Assembly: GCF_002795825.1 (NCBI RefSeq)
Contig: NZ_CP018800.1
Location: forward strand, 992,001 to 1,056,000
From: Mariprofundus ferrinatatus
GTDB taxonomy: Bacteria; Pseudomonadota; Zetaproteobacteria; Mariprofundales; Mariprofundaceae
Direction of reading: 5' to 3'
DNA length: 64,000 nucleotides
In this document: positions 47,124 to 56,157 of the stretch, one piece after another
Numbering within the stretch: position 1 is the stretch's first letter
How the letters are laid out: every line of letters starts with the position of its first letter
Program-made: the position numbers and the translations under genes
Notes under the pieces: generated by a model
Databases searched by the model: none
Seen by the model: the letters and a program-made list of their open reading frames with translations, nothing else
What the model was told of the DNA's origin: nothing

Positions 47124-48335
47124 ATGAATACAGCAGGTTTTGATGTCTTTTTTCTCACCATGGGTGCAGCCATGGTGTTGGCGATGCATGCAGGTTTTGC
47201 GTTTCTGGAAGTAGGGACGGTGCGCAAAAAAAACCAGGTCAATGCACTCGTACGTGTTATTACCGATTTCGGATTCTCCACCGTGGCCTATTTCTTTGTC
47301 GGTTTCGCCGTAGCTTACGGTATAAACTTTTTTGCCCCGGTTTCGGAGCTGAATAACCTGGCTGACCTATCCAACGGCTATAAAATGGTGCACTTTTTCT
47401 TTCTTCTCACCTTTGCTGCCGCTATTCCGGCTATTATCTCCGGTGGTGTTACAGAACGCATCAGGTTCTGGCCCAATGTGCTGGCTACGGTACTGCTTGT
47501 CGGTATCATTTATCCCTTATTCGAGGGTATGATCTGGAACGGTAACTTCGGTTTTCAGGCCTGGCTGGAATCCAGTTTTGGCGCTGCATTCCACGACTTT
47601 GCCGGCTCGGTGGTTGTCCATGCGATGGGTGGATTTCTCGCACTTGGGGCTGTCGTGTTGCTGGGAGCACGAAAAGGCCGTTATTCCAGGAGTGGTCGTA
47701 TGATGGCGATTCTCCCTTCCAATATTCCTTTCCTGGCTCTGGGCTCATGGATTCTTTGTGTCGGCTGGTTCGGCTTTAATGTGATGAGTGCAGGCACCGC
47801 TGAAGGCGCCTCCGGCCTTGTGGCGATCAATTCGCTTCTGGCGATGGTGGGTGGATTGATTGCAGCACTGATTGCAGGCAAGAATGATCCGGGCTTTGTA
47901 CACAATGGTGCGCTAGCAGGGCTTGTGGCGATCTGCGCGGGGTCCGACATCGTCCATCCGATAGGTGCTCTGACGATCGGAGCCGTTGCAGGTGTCGTGT
48001 TTGTATTCGGGTTCGAGTTTATCCAGATCAAGCTTAAAATCGATGACGTGCTTGGTGTGATTCCACTGCATGGGGTGTGTGGTGCATGGGGTGGAATCGC
48101 TGCCGGCATTTTCGGGACGGTGGCAATGGGGGGCGCAGGCGGCGTTACCTTCGTATCGCAACTGATCGGAACAGTAGCAGGAGTGGCAATTGCAGCTGCA
48201 GGTGGATTTGTCGTGTATGGGGTCGTGAAGTCGACCATCGGCATTCGCCTCTCTGAAGAGGATGAATACATGGGTGCCGACCTGGCTATTCACAACATCA
48301 GCGCAACGCCGGAACAGGATATGGCGAACCACTGA
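47124..48335 (+). CDS. amt: ammonium transporter, copy 2 (divergent)
   Basis: 403-residue Amt channel. The twin histidines lie in GSVVVHAMGGFLALG and IPLHGVCGAWG, and FAFLEVGTVRKKNQVNA is the first-span motif. Its spans are clearly divergent from amtB copy 1 although both P-II partners are near-identical. This suggests distinct affinity, pH range or sensing roles rather than a recent duplication of the whole pair. A strong terminator follows. Confidence 0.94.
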   Translation: MNTAGFDVFFLTMGAAMVLAMHAGFAFLEVGTVRKKNQVNALVRVITDFGFSTVAYFFVGFAVAYGINFFAPVSELNNLADLSNGYKMVHFFFLLTFAAAIPAIISGGVTERIRFWPNVLATVLLVGIIYPLFEGMIWNGNFGFQAWLESSFGAAFHDFAGSVVVHAMGGFLALGAVVLLGARKGRYSRSGRMMAILPSNIPFLALGSWILCVGWFGFNVMSAGTAEGASGLVAINSLLAMVGGLIAALIAGKNDPGFVHNGALAGLVAICAGSDIVHPIGALTIGAVAGVVFVFGFEFIQIKLKIDDVLGVIPLHGVCGAWGGIAAGIFGTVAMGGAGGVTFVSQLIGTVAGVAIAAAGGFVVYGVVKSTIGIRLSEEDEYMGADLAIHNISATPEQDMANH

Positions 48336-48360
48336 TCGCTGCTGTATCGATGCAAATAGA

Positions 48361-48389
48361 GGACGGGGCCGCTGCATGCGGCCCCGTCC
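48361..48389 (+). terminator. amt copy 2 terminator
   Basis: A 12-bp GC-rich stem (GGACGGGGCCGC and complement, TGCAT loop) is followed by CATTTCG. It ends the nitrogen locus before tolB. Confidence 0.8.
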
Positions 48390-48454
48390 CATTTCGTGTA
48401 CAGATATGCACTGCGTCACTTGTTTTCACTCGAAGCAACGGCTAGAAATCCGGC

Positions 48455-49720
48455 ATGCGTTTGTTCACCCTCTTTCTATTAGTTTTTTCATTTTCCAGTT
48501 CTGTTTTTGCCGCTGAATTTGATATCTATCAATCAGGGTATCGGCCGCTTCAGGTGGGCCTGATGATTCAGGGGGAAGAGCAGAGTAATGACCTGAAACT
48601 GATCAACGGTGTCGTTGGAAACGATCTCGAGTCAAGTCAGTCTTTCAAGGTCATCGATCCGCTGGCTTATCTTGCTACCTTCGAGGATAGCTGGAAAAAG
48701 GTGGAGTATGGAGACTGGCGCATTCTGGGGGCTGACATCCTTGCGCTTTGCAAGGTTCGTAAGGAGGAGGGGGTCTGGAAAGCAGAGCTCAGGGTTTACG
48801 ATCTGTTCAGGACGAAAGAGCTGGCCAGCGTGAGCGTTGAGGGTAGTGCTACCCAGGTGCGAAGGTTTGCGCACCTGCTTGCCGATCAGATATACAGCGC
48901 GGCACTTGGTATTCCGGGGTACTTCACAAGTCATCTGCTCTATGTGCATAAGCATGGCGAATTTTCAGATCTGATCTACATGGACCACGATGGCGCCAAC
49001 CGTCAGGTGGTCGGCAAAAGCTTCACACTTCTGCTTTCACCGGACTGGTCGCCGGATGGACGAACTGTGGCTTTGAATACCTATGTCGGCAATCGGCCGC
49101 GGCTTGAGTTCTTTGACCTGCAGAGTGGTACGCGCACGTCATTTGGTGAATTCAAAGGGTTGAACAGTACACCGGAGTTCTCTCCTGATGGTCGTTTTGT
49201 AGCTGCCACGTTATCACATGAAACCGGCAATACCGATATCCATATCTACGATATCAAGAATGGAACCTGGCGCCGCTTTACCAACCATGAGGGGATAGAT
49301 ACTACGCCAACCTGGTCACCGGATGGTAAATGGATCGCGTTTGTCAGCAATCGCAGTGGCGACCCTCAGATCTATCGCAAGCCGGTCAGTGGCGGTGCAA
49401 CTCAGCTGGTCAGTACGCAGGGCAGCTATAACACTTCACCTGCATGGTCGCCGACCGGAGATCGTATTGCCATGGTTTCGCTGAAGAACTGGTCCTATGC
49501 CATCGCGACTGTGCGTTCTGACGGGAGTGATATCCGTTATCTCTCAGCCGGGCAGCGGGTAGAGTCGCCTTCGTGGTCACCTAATGGCCAGATGATCCTT
49601 TTTTCAGCTGAAGAGCACAGGATCAGACGGGTATTTCGTGTGCCCAGCTGGGGGGGCAGGGCCGAGCCGATCACCTCACCTGCCATTGATGCTTCCGATC
49701 CTGCGTGGTCTCGTCGCTGA
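48455..49720 (+). CDS. tolB: Tol-Pal system protein TolB
   Basis: 421-residue periplasmic protein linking Pal to the TolQRA motor. A signal peptide (MRLFTLFLLVFSFSSSVFA) precedes an N-terminal alpha/beta domain (residues 20-160). A six-bladed beta-propeller follows with the repeat WSPDG or close variants (DWSPDGRTVAL, TWSPDGKWIAF, SWSPNGQMILF). The tolQRA genes are not in the window upstream, where amt ends instead. tolB is followed after 216 bases by pal. Confidence 0.96.
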   Translation: MRLFTLFLLVFSFSSSVFAAEFDIYQSGYRPLQVGLMIQGEEQSNDLKLINGVVGNDLESSQSFKVIDPLAYLATFEDSWKKVEYGDWRILGADILALCKVRKEEGVWKAELRVYDLFRTKELASVSVEGSATQVRRFAHLLADQIYSAALGIPGYFTSHLLYVHKHGEFSDLIYMDHDGANRQVVGKSFTLLLSPDWSPDGRTVALNTYVGNRPRLEFFDLQSGTRTSFGEFKGLNSTPEFSPDGRFVAATLSHETGNTDIHIYDIKNGTWRRFTNHEGIDTTPTWSPDGKWIAFVSNRSGDPQIYRKPVSGGATQLVSTQGSYNTSPAWSPTGDRIAMVSLKNWSYAIATVRSDGSDIRYLSAGQRVESPSWSPNGQMILFSAEEHRIRRVFRVPSWGGRAEPITSPAIDASDPAWSRR

Positions 49721-49876
49721 ACCTGTCTTATGCCACGGCATGTATAACCAGGGTTGAGCAACAAGATGATCTGTCTGTTTGTGAACAGCATGGTGACAAT
49801 TATGAGGATGAAATTCGTCCAACGTGTTGTGGCACAGGTCACATGTAGATGCTAGAATACCAGTGTAGCTTCACGG

Positions 49877-49907
49877 TTGACTAGAAACATGTGAATGTCA
49901 CTATACG
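49877..49907 (+). promoter_or_regulatory. possible sigma-70 promoter of pal
   Basis: TTGACT at 49877 and TATACG at 49902 are separated by 19 bases, 30 bases before the pal start. An alternative -10, TAGAAT, occurs just upstream. The 216-base tolB-pal gap has no ORF, so an own promoter is plausible. Confidence 0.4.
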
Positions 49908-49936
49908 CTAATTAGAAGTGCTAAGGGAGAAAAAAT

Positions 49937-50422
49937 ATGAATTTCAATCGTTCAAAAAAACACATGATTCTGATTGCCATTGCATCGGCTGGATTGCTCT
50001 TTGCAGGTTGTCAGAAGAAAGTTGAAGTGGCTGCTGAAGAGAAGCCTGTAGAAGTACAGGAAGTTCAGCCGGTTGTTGAAACCGTTGAGAAGCCATCCAC
50101 CAACTCAGTATACTTTGCATTTGATAAATCCGATCTGGATGCTGCTGCCCGAGCAACACTGGATGCCAACGCGGCATGGCTCAATGCCAACGGTGATGTG
50201 AATGCCACTATTGAAGGCAACTGTGATGAGCGCGGAAGCCGTGAGTACAACCTTGCTCTGGGTCAGCGTCGTGCGGACAGCGTTCGTGATTTCCTGATCT
50301 CCCGCGGTGTATCTGGTGATCGTCTTGATACCGTCTCCTTTGGTGAAGAGCGTCCCGTATGTCAGGACTCAGGCGAAGCGTGCTGGGCCCAGAATCGTCG
50401 TGGTGACATTGTCACCCGCTAA
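49937..50422 (+). CDS. pal: peptidoglycan-associated lipoprotein Pal
   Basis: 161 residues. The lipoprotein signal has lipobox LLFAGC, with lipidation at Cys25. A Glu/Val/Pro linker leads to the OmpA C-like domain: VYFAFDKSDLDAAARATLD, EGNCDERGSREYNLALGQRRA and ISRGVSGDRLDTVSFGEERP, with the Asp and Arg that bind diaminopimelate. It anchors the outer membrane to peptidoglycan and binds TolB. GGGAG precedes ATG. A terminator-like hairpin begins 24 bases after the stop. Confidence 0.97.
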   Translation: MNFNRSKKHMILIAIASAGLLFAGCQKKVEVAAEEKPVEVQEVQPVVETVEKPSTNSVYFAFDKSDLDAAARATLDANAAWLNANGDVNATIEGNCDERGSREYNLALGQRRADSVRDFLISRGVSGDRLDTVSFGEERPVCQDSGEACWAQNRRGDIVTR

Positions 50423-50445
50423 TTCAATTAGCACCCGACTAGAGA

Positions 50446-50474
50446 AACGGCCATTGGTTTATCCAATGGCCGTT
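50446..50474 (+). terminator. hairpin after pal that includes the cpoB start
   Basis: A perfect 12-bp stem (AACGGCCATTGG and complement, loop TTTAT) is followed by CTTTTGTT. Both plausible cpoB start codons (TTG 50454, ATG 50466) lie inside the stem. Confidence 0.75.
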
Positions 50475-51287
50475 CTTTTGTTATGCGCAGCGACATTGGG
50501 CGCGTGCACAAAAGAGAAGCCCGGCATCACCTGGGAGCAGGAAAAAGAGAGCGTCATCAGTTCGGTTGAAGCGAACAGGACAGCCCAGCAAAGGGCAGAT
50601 GTAGCCATCGAGGCGAACAGCGCCAGGCTGGACGAGCTTGATGCCATCAAGGTAAGTAAGCGGTTGAAGGATCTTGAGAAGGTAAACAGGGCGCAGCAGG
50701 CTCAAATTGATGCGCTGACAGCCCGCATTGCGAAAATAGGGCGGGTCCGAGGTGTGGCTGTCACCTCTGCTGCAGATAATAATATTGCACCAACCCACAG
50801 GACGACTCCGGTCAAGGCTCCGGTTGCACCTCCTGCTGCAAGCGCGACTGAATCGGTTGTGGATCGTGGTGCGCAGGCTGAGGCTGAAAAGAATGCCTAT
50901 ACTGCCGCCTATCTGGCGCTAAAGAGCGGACGTTTTGAAGAGGCGTCCAGGGGCTTTAACGAGCAGTTGGATGCATTCCCTGATGGTGAATACGCAGATC
51001 AGGCCTGGTACTGGCTCGGTGAGGCAAGGCTTGCCCAGCGGGCCGATGACAATGCGCTGCATGCCTTCAAATATGTGGTGGATCACTATCAGGAGAGCGT
51101 AAAGCATGCGGCAGCACTGTTGAAGCTGGGTCAACTCGCCGAGTCTGCCGGGCAAAAAATAACAGCAACAGGTTACTACAGTCGGCTGCTCAAAGAGCAT
51201 CCGGAAAATGCGCTGGCTGAGCAGGCGCAGGCTGCACTTAATGATCTGCAACGAGATCAGGGTGATGCTGTGGGGAAAGAGCAATAA
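50466..51287 (+). CDS. cpoB: Tol-Pal cell division coordinator CpoB (YbgF)
   Basis: 273 residues from ATG 50466; TTG 50454 is possible and neither has a good RBS. The signal MAVLLLCAATLGAC ends in a lipobox (LGAC), so this CpoB may be a lipoprotein, unlike the soluble E. coli one. A coiled-coil trimerisation region (about 20-90, RLKDLEKVNRAQQAQIDALT) and a TPR domain (150-265, AYTAAYLALKSGRFEEAS, YADQAWYWLGEARLAQ) follow. It coordinates PBP1B and Tol during constriction. Its start is buried in the pal hairpin. Confidence 0.9.
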   Translation: MAVLLLCAATLGACTKEKPGITWEQEKESVISSVEANRTAQQRADVAIEANSARLDELDAIKVSKRLKDLEKVNRAQQAQIDALTARIAKIGRVRGVAVTSAADNNIAPTHRTTPVKAPVAPPAASATESVVDRGAQAEAEKNAYTAAYLALKSGRFEEASRGFNEQLDAFPDGEYADQAWYWLGEARLAQRADDNALHAFKYVVDHYQESVKHAAALLKLGQLAESAGQKITATGYYSRLLKEHPENALAEQAQAALNDLQRDQGDAVGKEQ

Positions 51288-51949
51288 GCGTTCCGTCCTT
51301 ACGTCTCCGTATTCATGAAATTTACGACAGCATCCAGGGCGAAAGCACGCTGGCCGGTATGCCGTGCACCTTCATCCGCCTGGCCGGTTGCCCGTTAAGG
51401 TGCCTTTATTGTGATACCGAGCAGGCCATTCCGACCGACAGCGGTTCGTGGATGCAGATTGATGCGATTGTCGCCGACGTTCAAAAGAGGGGGCGTCCCC
51501 TCGTGCTGGTGACCGGAGGCGAGCCTTTGGCGCAGCGCAACTGCATTGTGCTGCTTCAGCGGCTTGTCGAACTCGGGGTTGAAGTGCAGCTTGAAACTTC
51601 GGGTGCCTATTCGGTTGCTTCTGTGCCAGAGGGAGTGCGCCGAATAATCGATATCAAAACCCCAGATAGCGGCGAAGTGGAGAGAAATCAGCTGGATAAT
51701 CTGGATCTGCTCCGAAGTGGGGACGAGTTGAAGTTCGTCATCTGCAGCAGGTCTGACTATGAGTGGTCCCGTGACTTTATCCGGGCCCACAAGCTCGGCC
51801 TTGGGGAAGTGCCGCCACTGCTCTCATCCGCATGGGGCAGTGTGTCAGCGGAAGAGCTCTGTGCCTGGATGCTGGAAGACCATCTGCCGGCGAGGATGCA
51901 GTTGCAGCTTCATAAGGTGATTTGGGGCGCGGAAGCCAAGGGTGTGTGA
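51284..51949 (+). CDS. queE: 7-carboxy-7-deazaguanine synthase, unusual start
   Basis: Radical SAM enzyme of queuosine/preQ0 synthesis. The cluster motif CPLRCLYC, GGEPLAQ and QLETSGAY are clear. The conserved N-terminus RIHEIYDSIQGES is encoded upstream of the first ATG (51359) in the same open frame. No ATG, GTG or TTG exists between the in-frame stop at 51263 and 51359. Starting at ATA 51284, which overlaps the cpoB stop (ATAA), gives 221 residues, the normal length (223 in E. coli). Alternatives are an ATT start, a sequence error, or a truncated protein from 51359. Confidence 0.85.
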   Translation: MSVPSLRLRIHEIYDSIQGESTLAGMPCTFIRLAGCPLRCLYCDTEQAIPTDSGSWMQIDAIVADVQKRGRPLVLVTGGEPLAQRNCIVLLQRLVELGVEVQLETSGAYSVASVPEGVRRIIDIKTPDSGEVERNQLDNLDLLRSGDELKFVICSRSDYEWSRDFIRAHKLGLGEVPPLLSSAWGSVSAEELCAWMLEDHLPARMQLQLHKVIWGAEAKGV

Positions 51950-51955
51950 GGGCGT

Positions 51956-52642
51956 ATGAGCAATGTAAAGGCTGTTGTGCTGCTTTCAGGCGGACTTGAT
52001 TCAAGTACAGCGCTGGCATGGGCGGTCAAAGAGATGGGGTGGCAGTGCCATACCGTTGCTTTCGACTACGGTCAGCGACACCGCATCGAGCTTGAGGCAT
52101 CCGAAGCGGTCGCCCGTTTCTTTGGGGTTGTGGATCATCGTGTCATTAAAGTTGATCTGCGAGCCATCGGCGGTTCTTCGCTGACTTCAGAAACGCCCGT
52201 GCCCAAGGATGAGGCTGGACGGGCAGGGATTCCCTCTACCTATGTGCCAGCTCGCAATCTGATTTTTTTGTCGCTGGCAGCAGGGCTTGCCGAAGCGGTG
52301 GGTGCAACACGGCTGGTGATCGGCGCCAATGTGGTTGATTACTCAGGCTATCCGGATTGTCGTCCCGAATTCCTCGACGCCTTTATCAAGGCTGCCCGGT
52401 TGGGAACCAAGGCTGGCAGCGAGGGGGGTGATATTGAGATATCAGCCCCGCTTATCGAACTGGGCAAGTCGGAAATCATAGCGCTTGGTCTGCGCCTTGG
52501 TCTTGATTACGGGCTGACACGATCTTGTTATGATCCGTTGCCGAATGGAATGCCTTGCGGTCACTGCGATTCATGCCACTATCGAAAACAGGGCTTTGCC
52601 GAGTTGGGTGGGTCTGATCCTTTAACTTATCCGCAGGAGTGA
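51956..52642 (+). CDS. queC: 7-cyano-7-deazaguanine synthase
   Basis: 228-residue ATP-dependent enzyme converting CDG to preQ0. The PP-loop is VVLLSGGLDSSTALAWA. RNLIFLSLAAGLAEA and VNGAN-like IGANVVDYSGYPDCRPEF are family motifs. The zinc site is CYDPLPNGMPCGHCDSC, with four cysteines. It follows queE by six bases, so the two successive steps are coexpressed. The start is ATG 51956. Confidence 0.96.
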   Translation: MSNVKAVVLLSGGLDSSTALAWAVKEMGWQCHTVAFDYGQRHRIELEASEAVARFFGVVDHRVIKVDLRAIGGSSLTSETPVPKDEAGRAGIPSTYVPARNLIFLSLAAGLAEAVGATRLVIGANVVDYSGYPDCRPEFLDAFIKAARLGTKAGSEGGDIEISAPLIELGKSEIIALGLRLGLDYGLTRSCYDPLPNGMPCGHCDSCHYRKQGFAELGGSDPLTYPQE

Positions 52643-52771
52643 TCTCACACTGTCGGCTATGATCAATGCGCTCTGGCTACGGGCTTTTTAGTCTTGGAAG
52701 TTGGGGGTGGCTCCTTTAGAGTGCCGCACCCGCAGCGGAAGCTGCCGGTTAAACAAAGGGGGAATCCTTAA

Positions 52772-53200
52772 ATGCCAGTTCAACGCACACTATCAATTAT
52801 CAAGCCTGACGCGGTTGCCAAAAACGTGATCGGCGACATTATCCGCCGTTTCGAAGAGAATGGCCTCAAAGTGATTGCGACCAACATGACGCACCTGAGT
52901 GCAGCTGAGGCCGGTCGTTTTTATGCTGTCCACGCCGCTCGTCCATTCTATGCCGACCTTTGCGCTTTTATGAGTTCCGGCCCGATCCTGGCCATGGTTC
53001 TGGAAGGCAAGAATGCCGTTACCCTGAATCGTCAGCTGATGGGTGCTACCAACCCGAAAGAGGCGGATGCAGGCACCATTCGTGCTGATCATGCCGACTC
53101 CATTGATGCCAATGCTGTTCACGGCTCCGATTCCGAAGAGAACGCAGTAATTGAGATCAATTTCTTCTTTTCTGATCTGGACTTGCATAGCCGCGGTTAA
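52772..53200 (+). CDS. ndk: nucleoside diphosphate kinase
   Basis: 142-residue enzyme exchanging gamma-phosphates among nucleotides. [19 protein letters not shown] opens the fold. [12 protein letters not shown] carries the phospho-His, and [20 protein letters not shown] is the Kpn-loop region. The length is standard. It is eight bases before lysS, with GGGGGAA upstream. The 129-base gap before it holds no ORF or recognised RNA. Confidence 0.97.
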   Translation: MPVQRTLSIIKPDAVAKNVIGDIIRRFEENGLKVIATNMTHLSAAEAGRFYAVHAARPFYADLCAFMSSGPILAMVLEGKNAVTLNRQLMGATNPKEADAGTIRADHADSIDANAVHGSDSEENAVIEINFFFSDLDLHSRG

Positions 53201-53208
53201 TCCTTTTT

Positions 53209-54732
53209 ATGAGTGATAACGTAGCGGGGAAGGGGCAGCAGTCCCAGGCCACACCGCAGACTTCCGAACAGATTCTGGTTCGTCGTGAAAAGCTGAAGCG
53301 AATGCGTGAGGCTGGTCAGGCCTATCCGAATACCTGGCGCACCGATCATACCATCGGGGCGATATTCGAGCGTTTTGAAGAGCAGGATGAGGCGCATCTG
53401 GAAGCGGCGGCACACCGCGTTCGTGTTGCCGGCCGTATGATGGCACATCGTGTCATGGGCAAGTCCAGCTTTCTCAAAATTCAGGATGGCAGCGGCCAGA
53501 TCCAGCTTTTCCTGAACCGGGATGAGATGGGTGGCCCCGATATCTACAATCCGACCCGAAAGTGGGATCTGGGTGATATCGTGGGTGCTGAAGGTGTACT
53601 GTTCAGGACCCGTTCCGGAGAGCTCTCTGTGCGAGTCTCCCATATCGAAATGGTATCCAAATGCCTGCGACCACTGCCTGAGAAGTGGCATGGTCTCTCC
53701 GATATTGAAACCCGTTATCGCCAGCGTTACGTCGATCTGATGGTGACACCCGAATCGCGTGAAACCTTCCGTACCCGCTCCAGGGTCGTATCTCTGCTGC
53801 GTAGCGGCCTGGAAGGGCTCGATTTTATCGAGGTGGAGACACCCATGCTGCAGTCGCAGCCGGGCGGTGCAGCAGCAAGGCCGTTTGTGACCCATCACAA
53901 TGCACTCGACATGGAGCTGTTCCTGCGCATTGCGCCGGAACTCTATCTGAAGCGACTGCTGGTCGGTGGTTTCGAGCGTGTTTTCGAGATTAACCGCAAC
54001 TTCCGCAATGAGGGTCTGGATGCAACCCATAATCCGGAATTCACCATGGTGGAGTTTTATCAGGCCTATGCCGATTTCAATGATGCCATGGATACCACCG
54101 AGGCGCTGATTCGCGGCATTGCCGACGGCTTGGGTGTGACTCTGGTGGAGTGGGAGGGGGTCGAGATCGATCTCTCCAAGCCGTTCAGGCGTGTCCGACT
54201 GGATGAGTCTGTGTTCGAGAAGCTTCCCGAAGTGCGCGGGCATGCCAATGACAAGGCGCTGCTGGCGACGGTCTGCATGCGTGTTATCCCTGATTTTAAA
54301 CCACTGATTACCTGGAAGGCCGGCCACTACCTGGTTGCGCTGTTCGAGGAGTTTGTCGAGCCGGAGCTGAATCAGCCGACATTTATCACCCATTATCCGG
54401 TGGATGTTTCTCCGCTGGCACGCCGTAATAACGATGAACCGACCGTAACCGATCGTTTTGAACTGTTTGTGGCGGGTCGTGAAATGGCCAACGGCTTCTC
54501 CGAGTTGAATGACCCGGATGATCAGCGCGGTCGTTTTGTGGCGCAGGCACAGGCCAAGGCTGCGGGTGATCTCGAGGCCGCAGGCGTTGATGAGGACTAC
54601 CTGCGAGCGCTGGAGTTCGGCATGCCACCTGCAGCCGGTGTCGGCATCGGTGTGGACAGACTGGTGATGATGCTGACCGGTAATCACTCCATCCGGGATG
54701 TGCTGCTCTTCCCGCATATGAGGCCGGAGTAG
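53209..54732 (+). CDS. lysS: lysyl-tRNA synthetase, class II
   Basis: 507 residues. The OB-fold anticodon domain (residues 60-180, VAGRMMAHRVMGKSSFLKI) is followed by the class II core. ETRYRQRYVDLMVTPESRE leads into motif 1, FEINRNFRNEGLDATHNPEF is motif 2, and GVGIGVDRLVMMLTG is motif 3. It charges tRNA-Lys. The RBS is poor, and translation may be coupled to ndk. A 506-codon open frame on the opposite strand is a codon-bias shadow. Confidence 0.97.
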   Translation: MSDNVAGKGQQSQATPQTSEQILVRREKLKRMREAGQAYPNTWRTDHTIGAIFERFEEQDEAHLEAAAHRVRVAGRMMAHRVMGKSSFLKIQDGSGQIQLFLNRDEMGGPDIYNPTRKWDLGDIVGAEGVLFRTRSGELSVRVSHIEMVSKCLRPLPEKWHGLSDIETRYRQRYVDLMVTPESRETFRTRSRVVSLLRSGLEGLDFIEVETPMLQSQPGGAAARPFVTHHNALDMELFLRIAPELYLKRLLVGGFERVFEINRNFRNEGLDATHNPEFTMVEFYQAYADFNDAMDTTEALIRGIADGLGVTLVEWEGVEIDLSKPFRRVRLDESVFEKLPEVRGHANDKALLATVCMRVIPDFKPLITWKAGHYLVALFEEFVEPELNQPTFITHYPVDVSPLARRNNDEPTVTDRFELFVAGREMANGFSELNDPDDQRGRFVAQAQAKAAGDLEAAGVDEDYLRALEFGMPPAAGVGIGVDRLVMMLTGNHSIRDVLLFPHMRPE

Positions 54733-54906
54733 TTTGCCGCTGCGGGCCGGCTGTTGTCAGTCCGCCTCTTCATGAATCCCGCCTTTGTGCAACTGAACTC
54801 CATCACTGTTTAACAAATCTGCTTGTGTCTGCGCTACTTGTCCTTAAAGATTAGGGTATTGGGAGAGCTTTGTGCCGAATCTACATCTACAGTCAGGAGC
54901 GTGTTC

Positions 54907-56157
54907 TTGAGCGGTTTACTGTTCACTCCGCATGAGCGGATGCTGGCCCGCCGTTATCTTCGTTCGCGTCGCAGTGAACGGTTTGTTTCATTGATCAGCT
55001 GGAGCTCGGGTATTGGGATCGCCATTGGTGTGATGACACTGATCGTGGTGCTCTCCGTAATGAACGGCGCTGCCGCTGAAATCAGGGATAAGATTCTCGG
55101 TTTCTCTTCCCATATCGATATTCAGGGGCCCGGCGATACGCTTGAGGGGTGGCAGCAGTGGCTGACTACTGTGGAAGCGCTTCCGGATGTGAAACGCGCG
55201 GCCCCCTATATTCAGGGGCAGGTGCTGGCCTCCTACGGCTCCCGCGCTTTCGGCGCGCTTCTGAAGGGGGTGGATGTCTCCCGCAGCGATGATATCGCCC
55301 GCCATATCACCCATGGCCGCTTTGTCAGCAGTGAGGGATCTCCGTTTCAGGTGGTGATGGGAAAAACACTGGTCAGGAAGCTAGGTCTGCAGCTCGGGGA
55401 TCAGGTGCGTCTGATGTCCCCATCCGGCGGGGTCAGTCCATCAGGGGCGGCTCCGCGCATGCGGGCCTTTGAACTGGTTGGCATCTTTGATTCCGGCTTT
55501 CATGAGTATGATATCGGCGTGATCCTTACCCCGATTCCGGCTATTCAGCGGCTGAACAGGATGGGGGATGCGGTGACAGGGATTGAAGTTTTCCTGCATG
55601 ACCGCGAGGTGGCCGCCAGAGTTGCTGCTGAGGCGCAGGCAGCACTTCCACCCGGAGCATGGATTATCGACTGGCAGCGGCGTAACAGGGCCTTTTTCAA
55701 TGCGCTGAAAACCGAGCGTGTCGCGATGGGCGTGATTCTTTCGCTGATTATTATGGTGGCCGTCTTCAATATGGTGGCCTCACTGGTGATGGTGGTGATG
55801 GAGCGGCGCAAGGAGATCGCTATCCTGAAGACGATTGGCGCTACGCGGAGCTCCGTAATGCGGGTGGTGATGCTGATGGGGGCGATGCTCAGCGGCATCG
55901 GCACACTTGCCGGTGCGGTGATGGGTCTGCTGCTGGCGTGGAAGCTGGATGTGCTGCTGGCATGGATTGAGACCATGACCGGTGTGCAGTTTATGTCCGG
56001 CGAGGTCTATTTTATCGATCATATTCCATCAAAGATTGATCCGGTATCGGTTGGCGTGATTGTCGTTGTCAGCCTGATCATGGGCGTGATGGCAACGCTT
56101 TATCCTGCCTGGCGCGCTGCCAGCGTACCGCCTGCCGAGGCGTTGCGTTATGAGTAA
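54907..56157 (+). CDS. lolC: lipoprotein-releasing permease (LolC/LolE type)
   Basis: 416 residues from TTG 54907, with AGGAG seven bases upstream. Four spans surround a periplasmic domain. ERMLARRYLRSRRSERFVSLI, GVMTLIVVLSVMNGAAAEI and RRKEIAILKTIGATRSSVM are LolC/E signatures. It is the only LolC/E-type permease next to lolD, so it probably works as a homodimer (LolF-like), as in bacteria without separate LolC and LolE. It releases lipoproteins from the inner membrane to LolA. The end overlaps lolD by eight bases. Confidence 0.92.
   Translation: MSGLLFTPHERMLARRYLRSRRSERFVSLISWSSGIGIAIGVMTLIVVLSVMNGAAAEIRDKILGFSSHIDIQGPGDTLEGWQQWLTTVEALPDVKRAAPYIQGQVLASYGSRAFGALLKGVDVSRSDDIARHITHGRFVSSEGSPFQVVMGKTLVRKLGLQLGDQVRLMSPSGGVSPSGAAPRMRAFELVGIFDSGFHEYDIGVILTPIPAIQRLNRMGDAVTGIEVFLHDREVAARVAAEAQAALPPGAWIIDWQRRNRAFFNALKTERVAMGVILSLIIMVAVFNMVASLVMVVMERRKEIAILKTIGATRSSVMRVVMLMGAMLSGIGTLAGAVMGLLLAWKLDVLLAWIETMTGVQFMSGEVYFIDHIPSKIDPVSVGVIVVVSLIMGVMATLYPAWRAASVPPAEALRYE

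Noticed and set aside
51263-51290. Programmed -1 frameshift fusing cpoB to queE
   Set aside because: queE is in the -1 frame of cpoB, but no X-XXY-YYZ slippery heptamer is present near GTG GGG AAA GAG.
53197-54717. 506-codon open frame on the minus strand
   Set aside because: It lies wholly opposite lysS, whose motifs are complete. The translation shows no family features and reads as a codon-bias mirror.
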